Assembly (NCBI GenBank): GCA_036924285.1
Contig: JAYKYS010000014.1
Location: 1,054,001 to 1,118,000, forward strand
Direction of reading: 5' to 3'
Source: Asterella californica
Taxonomy: Eukaryota; Streptophyta; Marchantiopsida; Marchantiales; Aytoniaceae
DNA length: 64,000 nt
A model generated the notes under the pieces. The model ran no database searches, was not told the origin of the DNA, and worked only from the letters and a program-made list of their open reading frames with translations. Positions 25,794-38,624 of this stretch are shown here, one piece after another. Position numbers and translations under genes: made by a program. Within the stretch, counting starts at the first letter, position 1; each line of letters opens with the position of its first letter.

Positions 25794-25802
25794 TATATAT
25801 AT
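25794..25802 (-). promoter_or_regulatory. Likely TATA box of the DBP5 gene
   Basis: TATATATAG on the minus strand lies about 270 bp upstream of the DBP5 start codon. A leader of about 240 nt follows. A likely 3' splice site (tttgcgcag) lies just before the coding exon, suggesting a 5' UTR intron. Confidence 0.5.
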
Positions 25803-26812
25803 GGCGTCAAGGAGAAGTTCTTCCTCCGTCTCTACTTTACTACTGCCTAATGTACTCGTCGACACTAACAAACAGACTCGAGGAGAGACAGCCCAACTCA
25901 AAATATGTGAGTAAAACAGAAACAGCAAAAGGCGCACACAGAAGGACAGAACGCACATGCCGCTGTACGTGACCCCACCGCAGCTCGAGGACCCCACCGC
26001 ACTTCAGTGACATTTCATACATGCCCACTCCTTCACTCTGCTTGCCCTCGCTTCGGTGGGACCGTCCTACTCTTGCGGTTCGTTCTCTCGTCCGTATCCA
26101 CCTTTTCCACTCTTTCCCCTCGTACGTTGATTTCTGCCTATGGCGCCAAAGTTCCCCCTCTCTGAGTTGATGGCCCAGCTCTTGAACCCGGAGTTCGCGG
26201 ACCTTTTCGGCGCGGTTGTGCTGCCTTCTTCATCTCGTAACTGGACTGTATTTGCCTGCATTATATGACTGGAACGAGGTTACTGATGTCGCTGTTTTTC
26301 ACACGCCTTTATTGAACGATATTTCTACCGGGGAGCCAACCATGTTACCGCGTTGAGGCTTACGGTACTCCTCGGGAGCATTGTGGGGTGCCTTAGTTTC
26401 CTTCTCGAGCCTGGATTTTGGGATTTTCGTCTCTGCACGTGTAAATACTTTTTTCTCTAAGTATTTTCGAGGCTCAGAGTGCAGTATTTCCGACGATCCG
26501 CGTGCAATATGGAATTTTCCTTCGGGGGCTCTTTTTTCTTCTTTCAGACGCTTTTCTGTTTATAGCTCATATTACAGTACTCTGTACTTTCTGTATAATA
26601 GAATGACGACGGAGCGTCTTTAAGCTTTATTGATCCCGGGCTCTGAAAAACATATTTTTACAAAGTTTCGACTATTCGTTACGATATTTAAGCATCCAGA
26701 GGGTGGGATGAACCGTTCCTGTCCCTGCTGAAAGCTGGATCTATAATGCCATCAGTACTATACATACTAGATGTCCGAGATACAAATGACAAAAAACTAG
26801 AGAAAACTTCAT

Positions 26813-28513
26813 CTACAGTCCCACACCAAGACAACGATCTGAACTTGTACTTCTGAGCAAAGCGTTGGCTAAGAGAATGAAGTCTGGAAGGTCTACATCC
26901 GTGAACAAGTCACCGTCTTCAAGTGGAACAGTCCCTGGAACAGCTGCTCCTTCAAAATGGATCACTTCAGCCTCCGGAGCGCTGGTAAAGTACCGATGGT
27001 GACAGTGTGGACAACGCCCGTTCTCCCTGAAGAAAAAGATGTTATCGATGTCCTCCGGTGTTACATCATGTGACCTTACGAATGAAGTCCACAGTGAGTC
27101 TGACCGCCGCTTTCTTATGATGTTGCAGCTATGATCATTTTGCTTCAAAACTGATTCAAAACTTTGCTAGAGTTGTAACTAAGACTATTTTGCTTAAGAG
27201 AGAGAGAGGAGGAAGGACGTACTAGAAGGAGAGAACTCACCTTGCCTTCTTCGATGTGGGCATGAGAAAAGACTAACACAATTTTCTACTCAGTTTTCTC
27301 GTGGACAACAATCTCGAGTGGACGTGGTAGAAGATCATCTAAAGATAATGATTTGGTCAATTTAGTTGCTCGTTGTCATGGCGGTAGATAATGATTGTGG
27401 GTCTGTTTCATAGTTCTTCTTATTTTCTTGTTTGTGCTATCTTCGGTTTGCTTCTTACTTATTGTGCATTTTATCGTTTGCGATCAACGAGATAAATGAA
27501 ACAACGATGAGAAGCGATGTCGGTAGTAAACAAGTATGGGCTTCCTACTTCCAGCTTATCATTTTTTGTTGCCCTCATTTGAAATTGATATGTTCCTGGC
27601 TTGTCATGTACATACTACTCTTCATGACGCTAGATTTATGTTATATTGCCATGTTATCATAGACTACAATTTCTCTGCAAATTCCTTGTCCTCGCTCGAT
27701 GATGAAAATGTTCTCGTATTGTTGATCTTATAGTTTCTCCTTTGTCGAACGCTGGACTTCAATACGTTTGTTCACAAGCGATTATGGACAATATATCGCT
27801 TGTGACCTTGATCGCTTTCATCTACAAAGCTCCTTTCTCCTAATTCTGAGTTGTTGTTTGTAGAAATGGTCAAGATCGATTTCAACTTCTTGCATATATC
27901 TCAGACATTGCCACGCTTTCCTCTCATATGTTATAATCTACCTATGATTCTATTGGGGGACCGTTTCTTACAACAAACACGTACGTATAGTTAACTTGAC
28001 CTTGATTTTAGTGAGCATTCGTAAGAATTTTTGCTCAAGTTTGACTATGTAAAAATTGACCAATCATGTTTCTCTTGCTCTCTCCATCTAGTTCCTCTTC
28101 AAATCTTGGCTGACCCGTATCAATTTTCCTCTTACTCTGTCGATAAATTTTTCTTGTACTTGCAAGACATGCGCTTCTATATATTTTCCTACCTCGCTTA
28201 CTTCATCTATCGAGGCTCTTCTCTTAGACCTACAGTCCACTCGCTTTATCGGTTACGTTCCTTATCTTGCATATGTATGCAGTTTAATTCTTTTTAGTAT
28301 CATTACGTCTGTCTGCACTACATCATTTTTCATCAAGCTGATGTCACTTCGGAGACAGACGAGGACTATGATACCCAACCTGGAGTTGTTTGTGACTGTG
28401 TCTATGACATGCGCAGATCTTGACATTTTTTACTTTGTAGTTATATCCAAATCTCTATAGAACAGTGTCTCTTTGGTCTGTTCTTCATCGAGCAAGGAAG
28501 GACCCTCATACAT
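26813..28513 (-). CDS. Tentative two-exon gene, unknown function (CPHC motif)
   Basis: Not recognised with confidence. Exon 28513-28434 and exon 27128-26813 join in matching phase through a GT-AG intron of about 1.3 kb (donor GTAAAA, acceptor ATAG), giving about 131 residues. The joined frame runs from MYEGPSLLDEEQ to a second part with DIDNIFFFRENGRCPHCHHR and an acidic tail ending in GVGL. The spacing of a hydrophobic LFYRDLD segment before an IFFFRE segment faintly recalls the end of plant BAH domains, but this is only a hint. CPHCHH could be half of a zinc site. Upstream exons may exist, because the first ATG follows an AG that could be an acceptor. It may also be a decayed gene fragment. 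Confidence 0.35.
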
Positions 28514-29232
28514 CTGCACTTTCAAGGTGCAATCTGTATTTATGAAAATTCCTCTAAAGAAGCGCATTGTCCAGACCTTAGGATGGGATAGAAGAGATAG
28601 ATAAGTGGGTGCATAGGTTTGTGTTAAACAACTTTTCAACAATAAGCTTCACATTTTCAGCAGAGTGCTTGATTACTTTTTGAAGGATAATTATGGACGT
28701 TGTTGACACTAAAACTTGTGTTGACTTGACTCGCTTTAATATTCAGCATAGAGCACTTCAGTTTAATAGATATAAGAGCCTCAACCTCTTGTCTGCTACT
28801 TTCGCTAGTTGTCTTCGAAGCATGTTGATATCATATAACTAAACCACCTCTCCATGACGGCTTATGCAGACGGCATCCAGAAAACATGTTCGGATTCTTT
28901 GTGAAATTCGTTCACCAGTCAGCAGGCTTTATCCCATATGATATGATATTTATATTTTTTTAGAGACAATAATTGTTGCCCGCATTGTAAACACAAGTAC
29001 TATGACGAAGTCCCAAACCATATTCTTGCCCATAGGAAAAGATATGTGTTAGATGATAAATGTATCCTAAATAGATAAAATAATTAAACTATTTCTAATT
29101 ATTATATGTTCGTTGGACCAACAGATGCGAAAGGACCCAGACTTAATCCATAATTGCAGAATGTCTATTCTTAATTCATATGGCAATCTGTTCAGCTCAA
29201 ATAATCAAATAATCAAATAATCAACAGATTAG
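28514..29232. other. Intergenic, nothing recognised
   Basis: AT-rich, with no open frame of note. It could hold upstream exons or the promoter of the tentative minus-strand gene. Confidence 0.4.
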
Positions 29233-29638
29233 ATTATTACCTAACCCTTCTAGACAAAGATCTGCAATTAGGTTTACTCTTGAGAACTATATACTAGAAG
29301 TGAAAGATGGAAGTGGTTGTGTGTATGTGATTATTAAAGTCTATATGATGTAAGAATAAGAAGACTCAACTGTCTTTGGAAAACTTTTTTCTTTTTCTTT
29401 TATCGGAAAGAATATAACTGTTATACAGAAATCCTCTAATAAAATTTAATGAATATTTAGATTAATATATGATTTCTAAATGTTAGTCATACTAAGAACT
29501 GAAAAAACATCCAGAGAAAACCCATAAGTGAATTGCATACCAACATGTCTACAAGACTACAAGTGCATCTGCTTATTACTTAAAAAAACTTATTCATTTA
29601 TTACTTAACATTTCTCGATAATAAAGTTAGGTAATAAT
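29233..29638. mobile_element. MITE-like segment with 13-bp terminal inverted repeats
   Basis: ATTATTACCTAAC at 29233-29245 is the exact reverse complement of 29626-29638. The interior is AT-rich and non-coding. A shorter foldback with related ends lies at 29782-29827. Confidence 0.45.
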
Positions 29639-29781
29639 TAAGCTCAATGAGATACAATGGAGGAGACCTCAAGTTTAGGTAACATTATCACTAAAAAAAT
29701 GTCTTCTTTGCATATTCATCTCTTCTTTGCATATTTCACCTTCTTCATATTCTGATGGATGATGTAAATATACAAGGGTTT

Positions 29782-29827
29782 AATTTATTACCTAATCCTT
29801 TTGTTGGAAAGGGGTAGGTAATAAATT
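29782..29827. repeat. Short foldback related to the preceding MITE
   Basis: AATTTATTACCTAATCCTTT and the inverted AAGGGGTAGGTAATAAATT flank a spacer of about six bases, with a few mismatches. The TTATTACCTA core matches the ends of 29233-29638, so this may be a deletion derivative of the same family. Confidence 0.45.
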
Positions 29828-31200
29828 AAATATCTCGTAAAAACATGATTATTTGCTTGTAGCTTCTTGGACTTATACTGCCAGAAGCGAGTCCCCCTCC
29901 TCTACCCTTATGAGTTACGTCGAGATCTTTCCACGTCTCTTGGCTCTCCTAATATTTAACATTTACATATATTTTTAAATTTTAAATTATTTTCTGGTTA
30001 ACACTTACGTATTTTCTAACCAAAAGCGTGCAAGAATTCTCCAGAAATTCATTGTAAAAGATTTTAATGATTTGAATGATCATGTTTGTTATAAATTATT
30101 TAGATTGCATTATACTACATTAACTGTTAATATTATATTTAAACTATCATTTAATTTGTAACTAATAGACTTGATAATCTATACTTCATCTGCAACCAGA
30201 GCAATACCCGCTGTTAGCGTGTGCTTCAATACTGCGTCGGGACGACTCAAGCGTAAGCGACAACGTGAAGAGTCAGACTAACGACAGCACAGTACAGTTC
30301 ATGAGTTCCCGGCGTGAGCTTGTTGCTTGCGCTCGTCGCTAAACTCAGACATGTATGTGCAATCCTCGAAAGAGTGAAGGGAGTGAAGGCTTGGTCCTTA
30401 GGGTTACGAGGATTATGTGATCTCAGTTTCCGTCGTAACCCAGTGCTTGCTCTCCTACAGCAAATTTAACGACGAAAACACAACCCACTGAGCCTGGTAA
30501 GAGCCTCGAAAATGAAAGCACTAACCTATCCTGCCGTCTAAAAGCGAGAAAAGAATCAACGTTCCTGGGAGGAGGTGAGAAAGGGCACAGACATAGACGA
30601 GGCAAGATGGCCTGGAGGTCGAAGCTCTCGCAATGTCTTCAGGAATAGCGCATTCACATGTGCCGAATTTGTGTTTTCAGCCAAAGCCACTCGGTACGTA
30701 CGATATTGCGTAGGCGCTAATTCTTTTGCTGTTTTCGTCGTGTGGGGTCGTTGCGTTGATTTTTGAGATTGAGGCTGTTGGATAAATGTAAGATTGTCCC
30801 GCGCACTCGTGGAATTGTAGGCTTGCTGGCAATCGTTGTTGAACGTCTGCACAGATACCATGAAACAGTTCCGCGTTGTCGCATTCAGTCTACAGCGGGT
30901 ACAGGTTGTGTACACCTTTGGTCACCGGGTGGCGCGAAGTTTCTTTTAGCGACTCTTTGAGCTTGTGCGATCGGAGCTTACCGTGACGAGATATCACTGG
31001 AGTATTTCTAGGGTTCTTAATTGACATATTCCATGCATTTTGCAGACGTTCATCACCAACGGGTGGCGCTTGAGGAACGAGTTTATGTTTATTGAGGCAA
31101 GGATACTCGAGAAAGCCCTCCTACGTGAGGGAATTTTGTTCACGAGCTATATAGGACTGAGGCGTTAGTCTAGTTGTAGTCAGAGAGAAAGTTTCGAGCA
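29828..31200. promoter_or_regulatory. Upstream region of SF3A1
   Basis: AT-rich to about 30180, then clearly GC-richer up to the SF3A1 start codon, as expected of promoter and leader. A TATATAG-like site lies near 31149, about 50 bp upstream of the ATG. No separate gene is supported. Confidence 0.4.
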
Positions 31201-33857
31201 ATGCCCGGGATCGGGGAGGTGTTGGCGCTGCCTGCACCTCCGCCTGGTGGAGTTGTAGGTCCTTTACCTCCTTCTCAGGTGCCAGAGGACTCAAAAAACG
31301 AGGTGGATAATGGAGAGGCACCGTCGAAAGATGCCGCATCCAAGCCCGCTTCCGTCGCAACTCAGACCAGAACAATTGGTATGATCCATCCGCCACCTGA
31401 TGTCAGGAGTATCGTGGACAAAACTGCACAGTTTGTGGCTCGGAACGGACCAGAGTTTGAGAAGCGTATCCTTGCGAACGAGAAGGGAAATGTGAAATTC
31501 AACTTTCTGAAGTCGGAGGATCCCTATCATGCTTATTACCAACATAGGGTTTCTGAGTTCCGGATACAATTGCAGGCTCCAGCTCAGGCACCGAATTTGG
31601 TTGCCGCCATTGCGGCAGCGCCGAAGCCACCTGAAGGTGGAGCTGCTCCTACTACAAAGGAACAAGATGAATCGGAATTTGAGACAGCGGCAAAGCCTGC
31701 TACCAAGGTTCTTGAGCAACCAGAACCAGAGATGTATACTGTAAGACTACCGGAGGGCCTGACTGGTCTGGACTTGGACATTATAAAACTAACGGCCCAG
31801 TTTGTCGCACGAAATGGGAAGAATTTCCTGAATGGTTTGACAAACAGGGAACATTCGAGTCCCCAGTTTTATTTTTTGAAACCTACGCACAGCATGTTCA
31901 CATTTTTCACAGCATTGGCGGATGCTTATTCCAAAGTTCTCATGCCACCGAAGGGGCTGGTAGAGAAGTTGAAGAGAGATTGCACAAACAAGACCCTTGT
32001 TTTGGAGAGGGCACTGCAGAGGTTAGAATGGGAGAGATCACAAGAGAGGGCAAGGCAGAAAGCCGAGGATGAGATTGAGCAGGAAAGAATGCAGATGGCT
32101 CTCATCGACTGGCATGACTTCGTGGTCGTGGAAACCATTGAGTTTGCAGAAGAGGAAGATGAGGAGCTTCCTCAGCCTATGACTCTTGAGGAAGTGGTCA
32201 GACGAAGCAAGGCTTTAGCCATGGAGGAGGATGAAGAGGAGACAGCAGAGGCCGGTAAGGAAGTGGAGATGGAGATGGACGTCGATGAACTGCAGCTTGT
32301 TGAAGAAGGTATGAGTGCAGCTAGTCTCAATGATGGTACTCCCAAGTCTTCAGCGGATGGCCAACCGATGGAGGAAGTGGACCCACCAATGAGGATTGTG
32401 AAGAACTGGAAGAGGCCCGAAGAGAGAGTTCCTGTCGAGAAAGATCCTACGAAGTTCGTGGTTTCGCCTATTACTGGGGAGCTCATTCCAATCAACGAGA
32501 TGGCTGAGCACATGCGTATATCTCTTATTGATCCGAAGTATAAGGAGCAAAAGGAGAGGATGATGGCTAAGCTGCGGGAGACCACTCTTGCCACTGACGA
32601 CGAGATTTCTCGCAACATCGTGGGTTTGGCTCGCACAAGACCTGATATCTTCGGAACAACAGAGGAAGAGGTTTCTAACGCAGTGAAGGCCGAGATTGAG
32701 AAGAAGAAAGAGGAACCCAAACAGGTTATTTGGGACGGACACACAGGAAGTATTAGCAGAACTGCCAATCAGGCAATGGCTCAGACTATGACACTAGAAG
32801 AGCAGATTGCAGCAATTCACCGGGAGAAAGCAAACTTGACAGCCGATGGTAGGCCTCTTCCCGGTCCTGCAGCACCACCTGGTCCAAAGCTGGCGGCTCC
32901 ACCACAACGTCCTTTACCCCCACCTCCCGGTTTGGCTCTGAACATCCCCAGGCCCTTGCAACCACCCACTCAGAGCTCATCTGGAACAACAACTACTCCC
33001 GCGCCACCACCTGCACAGAGGCCTGCAATCCTTCCAACACCCCCAATTCGACCACCTACTGCAGCACCTACACTGCCACCTGTAAATCCTTTGCTTGTAA
33101 GGCCGCCACCGGCACCGATTTCTACACCAATTCCCCCTCCTGCCGGGGTGCCGCAGTATCCGCCTCCTCCTAGGCCCTTTGCTCCAGTTCTACCCCCTCC
33201 AATTTCCTTGGCTCCCCCTCCCCCTCCTCCTCCTTCAGCCATGCCACCACCTCCACCACCAGAAGAGGCTCCTCCTCCACCTCCAGAGGAACCAGAACCG
33301 AAGAGGCAAAAGATTGATGATGTGCAACTCATCCCTGAGGACCAGTTTCTTGCGCAGCACCCGGTATGTAGTTCGTTTCAGTACTCTAAGTTGATAGTTA
33401 TTTGGCAATGCGGTATTCTGTTGCGGTTTAGATACGTTGTGTATCAACTGAGCACAATCGGGGCTACACGTTCGTTATTTGGCTTTAAGGTAGAATTCGG
33501 TCATCATCTTGCTGGTCAGTCACGATACTGAGTACTCGATACCTTATAGTATACTGATTCGAGTGTGTTCATTTTGCGGAACAGGGACCTGTCCGGATCA
33601 GCGTGTCGGTGCCGACGGTTGAAGGTGAAGGGAATTTCAAGGGACAAACTTTGGAGCTCACTATCCAAAGTCTTGCGGAAACGATCCTCAGTGTTAAGGA
33701 GAAAATCGCAAACGAGCTTGCCCTGCCGGCCAACAAACAGAAGCTGAATAGTCACTTGGGTTTTCTTAAAGATAACTTGTCATTGGCTTATTACAACATA
33801 GGACCTGGTGAAACACTTCAGTTAGGACTTAGAGAGCGTGGTGGTAGAAAGAAGTGA
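31201..33857 (+). CDS. SF3A1: Splicing factor 3A subunit 1 (SF3a120/PRP21 homologue)
   Basis: SF3A1 is a core subunit of the SF3a complex, which joins U2 snRNP to the branch site in the nucleus. Two exons, 31201-33363 and 33585-33857, are joined by a 221-bp GT-AG intron, giving 811 residues (human protein 793). Order: two SURP modules (about 70-113 and 193-235, each with a TAQFVARNG core), a charged acidic region, and the segment SPITGELIPINEMAEHMRI (about 420-440). A conserved VIWDGHTGSI motif (about 509) follows, then a proline-rich stretch (about 545-705). The C-terminus is a ubiquitin-like domain ending in RERGGRKK, which in human SF3A1 contacts U1 snRNA. The ATG opens the conserved frame and has GC-rich leader upstream. 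The frame stays open for 168 nt past the donor, but the ubiquitin-like domain requires splicing there. It looks intact. Confidence 0.97.
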
Positions 33858-35065
33858 TCTGGGTTGTATGCTTGTTCCCCTTTCTAACGGAGAAGTTTTT
33901 TCCAAGCTGGTCCTGATTCTGTATTTCTCACATTGTTTCGTTTCAAAAGTTAACGGGGTCTGTGGCTGAACTTAGTCAAGATTGTGTAGTGGACATGATT
34001 GCTTGTGATGAGTTTTGACCAGGTTTCTGGTAACTGCTATGAAAAGCTGTTTGGTGTCGTTCCCGCTAGGCTCTATGGTGGTACGGACCTGTTCTGTCAT
34101 GTAGTCCTTTTTGAGGGACGGGTGACGTTACTGCACCGTCACTAAACCCAAAACTCATGGAGAGATATTGCTCACTGCGTATCGATCCGGATAATTGAAG
34201 GCAGAGTGGATGGAGAGTGCGGGCATATTGTCCGCATGGAGGAACACGACTGCGGGTGAAGGCTTACAATGAAAACCACAACTCTGTTGATTTTAACTTA
34301 GACTCGCGTCACATTTACCTGAGCACTGAGTCTTGTGTAAGGCCTGTTCTTGCCGGTTAGACGTGGACTCAGGACCACACCAAATCCAGGAATACTCGGG
34401 ATCTGTCCCGTGTTCGCGTGGGTCCGTCGACAGACGGCCTATACGGAACAGCAGGGCTTCATTCTGTTCGAACGAAGTCTTAAACCAAAACTGATGACGT
34501 GCTTGAAAATTTTCAACGCGAAGACCTTTGTCCCACGTGAATGCTGGGGAGAGTCTGACAATGCCTCAAACCTCCCGTAATTGCTGGCTGAGCTCTACCG
34601 GCAGACCGGTTTTTCTGTACAGCTAAAATGGCATCTCCTCTGAATCTTCCTCTCTGCTCCACTTCATTCCTCAAGATACCAGAAATAATAGATCTGCAGT
34701 AATAGGACCACGTAAATTCTTGGACAAGCTCACACCTTGCTTCTCTTTTTCTGTCCCTGCAGTTTGTGTAAAGCTTGTCTCTTCATGCACAGAGAAGAAG
34801 TGCTTACACGGACTTCACGTTTTGGCATATGTACCCAAACTGACACACTTTCAGGAAATAGACTGTCAGGTGGAAAATTGAGTTAAGAAAAATTTCCACC
34901 TTCTGTTTCTGCAATCTTGACGAATGCGAAATATACTGCACAAGGAAAAAGATATGCAAGGCATTGTAGCTCACGTCTGTCCGATATCTCCGTGGTTCAC
35001 AGGATCAGGATCTTGGAGTGCATGTCAGTTGGAAGGATATAAAAGCTTACCTCTTAGTTATCAAT
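33858..35065. other. SF3A1 3' region and convergent intergenic DNA
   Basis: SF3A1 (plus) and RSP3 (minus) converge here. No exon-like open frame or conserved motif was found, so the stretch is taken up by 3' UTRs and spacer. Confidence 0.45.
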
Positions 35066-38000
35066 TCAGTGTGGTGCTCCTGCAGAAGGGGGCCGCCTGG
35101 ATCTATCTTCCTGCTGTCTAGCTGTGTGTATTCCAGCTCCAAACGTTAACCCTCCTACAGTTTCAGCCACATCTTCCTGTACTACAATTGCTCTTGTCGC
35201 AGGCACCCTTATCAGACCCTCTATCACACCGCTCGCCGTATCATCGTGAACGACACCGACCGTATCCACGGCGTACGCCATCACTTGTCTTGCCCCCGTG
35301 AGCCCATCATCAAAAGTGTCCCCAGTCTCGATGACGTCATCTACGCGATCTATCTCGTGGTCAAGACGTTCAGCTGCATAGCCCATGACCTCGCCGTCTC
35401 CGTCTGGGAGCTGAATAGCCTCTTGAACCTGCCATGCAAATTTCCACTCCAGTGCTTCAGCTTTCTGACTGTCGAGCAACTTTCATACACGGAAAGGTCG
35501 ACAGCATGTAAACGCTGCTGATGCCTTGGTTTACATGCTGAGCATTTTCTAGGCTGGGGTGGTAGGATCATGCACTTTATGTTAAATGATATTATGGTGG
35601 TGTGACAGTACCATGTAGCTGAGGACAAAGCGGGATCTGATGATGTCTTCAAGATGATGGTGAACTCCTTCGAGCATGGACGGTACGAAGTGTAGCTCAA
35701 TCTGCACATGACAAACAAGAGCCATATTTTCATTCTCAGCAGGTGATTCCTGGACCTGAAACGATGAATGAGGTCTGTCGTGGATTTTACAGTCCTACAG
35801 TTATTGCACCGATTGAGCTCTTCACCGAGATGGTTCCCGCTGAACAAGGACAAACTTGCAGATCTTTCTTACAGAGAGAACTGATCGCCAGAATGGTAGG
35901 AAATGAACTTGCTGAATCTCTTGAAGACGGAGCGAACTGTCAGGTTTCTGTAGCTTACATATAGTTAAGGATCTAGATGTCATGTCATTAAATAGTTGTA
36001 ATTTATTTACCTAAGCTAATCACCTTAAGTAAAGGTGATTAGCTTCATTGTCAAGGCGATCTTAATCAATTCAAATCACAGCAGCCGCAGTAATGCAGTC
36101 GGGGCTGAGGACCAGACCTCTCTTTGAACAGGATCGTAGAAGTAGCCTTCTCTCTGGAGCTTCTCAACGAGTTTCTCCTTCATCTCATGAAGATACCATT
36201 TAGCGCAAGTTTCTGCCTCCAGCTGAGATCGAGAAACAGAAGAATGGGTCAAAAGAAACACCCCAGAAGCAACTGACGACGCCTAATATCTGCAGTCATT
36301 ACGTCATAGGAATCACATTACTGGATCAGTACTAGATATGCAGTACTTGATCACATCACGAGTATGAGCGTTTACTCCCAATCTACGGAGCAGGTTGAAA
36401 AGTTCACGCCAGAAGCCGGATTGAAACTTAGCCCACTTACCCTTTCTTGGAGTCTTTTCTCTTCTTCCAGTCTTCTCCTCTCCTGCTCCCTGCGCCGTGC
36501 TGCCTCTTGGAGAGCTCTGATGTGAGCAGCTTCAAGTTTTTCAGCGGCCACCATCTCTGCAATCCTTAGTTGTTCAAAACGATCCTGTTCCAGCGATACA
36601 AGTTCTACAAGTCTGTTAGGATACACCAGCCAAGCAAGCACACCACCACAACCCCCACCCAACCCCACGACATACACAAACACTCCATATGACTGTCACA
36701 AAAGCGGCTCAAGATATCCAAGCACCATTTGGAGATGTTGAATTAGCAGTCTAAAGGATAAAACATGGGGTAGGTCAGTGAAGAAAGACATGGGGTAGGT
36801 CCGTTCACTGAAGGCAAAACGGTGTTCATCAAGCAGAACTGGGTCCTCTGCCAGGACATGTTTAGGAATTCACAGCAAATGGAAGACATCGGTGATGAGA
36901 AATCTCTATAAAGTAACCCGCGATCACTTTGGATGAGACTGAAATCTTGAATGAGTCAACGGTTCAACTGAAGTGTATTGGTGGAAACGAGGAAAGTTGA
37001 GAGGACTCGACTTATGTCCTCGTAAATGAGCACCTGGTGCATCCGTATATGGGCCAGCTGATGGTCTTCCATGACCTCCATAACAGCTTGCTCTATTGAT
37101 CGTCCCACCAAAACTTCCAGCAGCGGCTCGATCTCCATGTCGAAGTTGAAGAGATCATTCTCGTATATCTATTGAGGATCTCAAGATCACAACGTGAACA
37201 TCGACCAATGAAAGGAGAAGAAAGCCATCTCCACACAGAACAACTTTTCTCAGCAGCAGGGGCTAGCTTCATGCGTAATGAGTATACTGTGCTACTTCAG
37301 TTTGTAACAGGCGTACCTGAGTTTCCTTGTCGGGGCCCGATTTCCAGGGAATAAAGAGAGGAGTCGCAGGACGGTCAAGAAAATCGTCTGTTTGAGTGAC
37401 TGCATTGAAATCTGGGATGTCATCAGGTAGCTCTTCCAAGTATTGATCTGTCTGCGGGCAGCAATGGAAACAGATGAAATGCTGAAAGCAAAGAATTCCG
37501 AGAATGTTACAAATTAAGGTTACTGCTTGAATAGCGAATCATTCCCGGCGCACCAACTGCGATGAATAGTGCATGAATGAGAGCTCGTGATGATAATATA
37601 AGAAAGATATGTTAACTTGTGGACAAACCCAAGTACTCCACTGTCAGAGTGGTTTTCAGCAGCGGCAGTTGTTGCAACGAGTTCAGGTTGAAGTCCAAGC
37701 AAGCAAGTCATGTATCTCTGCCATGATGTTCTTTTAGATTAGCCTTCGTCCCTCCGCTGGCATCAGAACGAGGACAAGAGATATGTGTATGAAGGAAAAT
37801 CACCTGGATGTCACAGTGTTTTCTACCCTTCACTGGCGCAGGTTCGTCTGAAACCCTCACATCCTTCTTGCTCCTTGGTCCCATGTAGTTCCCGTACCTC
37901 TGTTTCTTCGGTGGTGCTTGATCAAACATCTGAAATGAACGCTCGCAACACAAAGTTTATATTACAGTGAGGATCCTGCGAGGTGCAGCCTGCAAGGGGT

Positions 38001-38624
38001 GAATTTACCAATATCGGTAGTATCGTGGGCATCTCTAATGAGCTTTACAGGGCCACTTTAGCAGTACTATGATTCAGATGGCGTCTGACTTTCTTTTGGG
38101 TCTGTGAAGTAGAGGCAGAATATGAGAATACATCCAGTACAATTGAAATTAAACTTTGACATTAGTGAGGTGAAAATGAACATTCTTCACTAAGCCTTAA
38201 GTTGAGTACGAGCTCTTGAGCCCAATCACGACAGCTCCTGACGTACTTACCGGTTTAATGAATTAGACCTTTCAAACGAGGAAGAGTTTTGCAAGTCACA
38301 TAGCTAGTGCTTGATGCTTAGCTCGGAAATGTACGATCACTCTTGGGAAGGAGGAGCTGAATTTGCAACTTTGGGAGGAAGAGGTCTAAAACAAGGAGGA
38401 ACAACAACCTTCTGAGGGCGCGGGGCATTATTTCCACGAATGACTCGTGGATCATACATGAGGTTGCGCATCGGCTCTCGCAACTTGTTTTGAGTGTTGG
38501 CATTGATGTTCTCTTGGTTGAGTACATGGTCGTATCGGTGATCCCGGCCATCCTTTTCATCTGTGCTTCTATCGAATTTGTTCAAACCCAAACTCCCCGT
38601 GTTCCTCACTTGTTTCCACGGCAT
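35066..38624 (-). CDS. RSP3: Radial spoke protein 3 (RSP3/RSPH3)
   Basis: RSP3 is the A-kinase-anchoring backbone of the radial spoke in motile 9+2 axonemes. Eight minus-strand exons: 38624-38370, 37929-37804, 37451-37317, 37168-37034, 36584-36441, 36222-36118, 35701-35612, 35464-35066 (about 462 residues; Chlamydomonas 516). Family hallmarks are LMYDPRVIRGN, KGRKHCDIQTDQYLEELPD, DFLDRPATPLFIPWKSG and MEIEPLLEVLVGRSIEQAVM (the amphipathic anchoring helix). A basic coiled coil (RRREQERRRLEEEKR), GYFYDPVQRE and IELHFVPSMLEGV follow. The C-terminal exon is acidic and less conserved. All junctions after exon 2 are canonical and in phase. The exon 1 donor is uncertain: a weak GTTGCA at 38369 or GTTGTTG further upstream. 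The head-to-head neighbour is IFT74. Presence of this gene implies flagellated sperm. Confidence 0.9.
36013..36045. repeat. Perfect 14-bp hairpin in RSP3 intron 6
   Basis: AAGCTAATCACCTT (36013-36026) is followed by AAGTA and then its exact reverse complement (36032-36045). The stem is far longer than expected by chance in this intron. It could be a tiny foldback element remnant or an RNA structure near the RSP3 splice site. Confidence 0.7.

Noticed and set aside
26147..26279. Short plus-strand ORF starting MAPKFPLSELMAQLLNP
   Set aside because: Composition is protein-like, but it is only about 40 codons, has no partner exon found and lies in the upstream region of DBP5.
33364..33531. SF3A1 frame staying open beyond the first exon
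   Set aside because: A GTATGT donor lies at 33364, and the conserved ubiquitin-like domain resumes at 33585, so this is intron read-through.
35743..35964. Plus-strand open frame with FLQRELIARMVGNELAE, superficially like the RSP3 C-terminal region
   Set aside because: The true RSP3 exons in this region lie on the minus strand (35701-35612 and 35464-35066) with matching phases, and this frame has no partner exons.
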